DNA from: OLB6 sp964493635 | Lineage (GTDB): Bacteria > Bacteroidota > Ignavibacteria > Kapaibacteriales > Kapaibacteriaceae | Assembly: GCA_964493635.1 (NCBI GenBank) | Contig: CAZBOW010000061.1 | Coordinates: 1 to 5,474 of the forward strand | Direction of reading: 5' to 3' | DNA: 5,474 nucleotides | Part shown: positions 5,437-5,474 of the stretch, in pieces | Position numbering within the stretch: the stretch's first letter is position 1 | Layout: each line of letters starts with the position of its first letter | The notes under the pieces: model-generated | Seen by the model: only the letters and a program-made list of their open reading frames with translations | Told to the model about the DNA's origin: nothing | Database searches by the model: none | Translations under genes and position numbers: made by a program

Positions 5437-5472
5437 CCAAAGCCCCGAGTACAAAGGTACAGGGGGCTTTGG
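5437..5472 (-). terminator. Strong hairpin upstream of the receptor gene; possible terminator or attenuator
   Basis: CCAAAGCCCC (5437-5446) pairs perfectly with GGGGCTTTGG (5463-5472). Inside, a 2x2 mismatch is followed by a GTAC/GTAC stem and a four-base loop, so the whole is a nearly perfect 36-bp palindrome. Read on the minus strand, the stem is followed by CGTTTTAT, a modest U-tract. It could end a gene beyond the right edge, or be the switch hairpin of a leader (for example a cobalamin riboswitch) controlling the receptor operon. In plus orientation the window ends before a T-tract could be seen. Confidence 0.5.
5452..5459 (-). promoter_or_regulatory. Putative -7 promoter element of the receptor operon, inside the hairpin
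   Basis: The minus strand reads TACCTTTG, a full match to TAnnTTTG with the commonly seen CC in the middle. It lies in the apical stem and loop of the hairpin. Transcription would start near 5447 and leave a leader of about 45 bases before the ATG at 5402. The matching -33 element would lie past the right edge, so it cannot be tested here. Confidence 0.45.
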
Positions 5473-5474
5473 AA

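Overview
The window looks like chromosomal DNA from a Bacteroidota-type bacterium (FCB group), GC-rich for that group. Four things suggest this: start-proximal promoter elements of the Bacteroidota form TAnnTTTG; a protein ending in what looks like a type IX secretion (T9SS) sorting domain; a BtuG/DUF5074-like beta-propeller lipoprotein next to a TonB-dependent receptor; and kdsB, which implies a Gram-negative envelope with Kdo-containing LPS. A deep-branching, GC-rich member such as the Kapabacteria/Ignavibacteria is possible, but this sequence cannot settle it.

Left part (1-1051, minus strand): a housekeeping cluster read right to left as plsC-like acyltransferase, gatC, then the first 23 codons of kdsB, which runs off the window. 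gatC and kdsB overlap by one base pair or so (TAATG). gatC appears to have its own promoter inside the 3' end of the acyltransferase gene. Middle (1087-1416, plus strand): a SUI1/YciH (eIF1-like) translation factor, divergent from the acyltransferase across only 35 bp. The starts of gatC, the acyltransferase and the SUI1 gene all sit four bases after a TTG-ended promoter-like element and lack Shine-Dalgarno sequences, which suggests leaderless mRNAs.

Right part (1446-5402, minus strand): a tight three-gene operon read right to left. It holds a BtuB-like TonB-dependent outer-membrane receptor, a secreted surface protein with a probable T9SS sorting domain, and a BtuG-like beta-propeller lipoprotein. 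Both junctions are 4-bp ATGA overlaps. The set looks like an outer-membrane corrinoid (vitamin B12) capture and import module: the surface proteins would bind substrate and hand it to the receptor. The substrate is inferred from family resemblance, and any cobalamin riboswitch would lie beyond the right edge. A strong hairpin with a Bacteroidota promoter element in its apical part lies just upstream of the receptor.

The middle gene of this operon is interrupted by 100 Ns. The 55 bp on each side of the Ns are identical, so the gap is almost certainly an assembly artefact (two contigs overlapping by 55 bp). Removing 155 bp restores one continuous 284-residue reading frame. No stretch over 300 bp lacks a gene.
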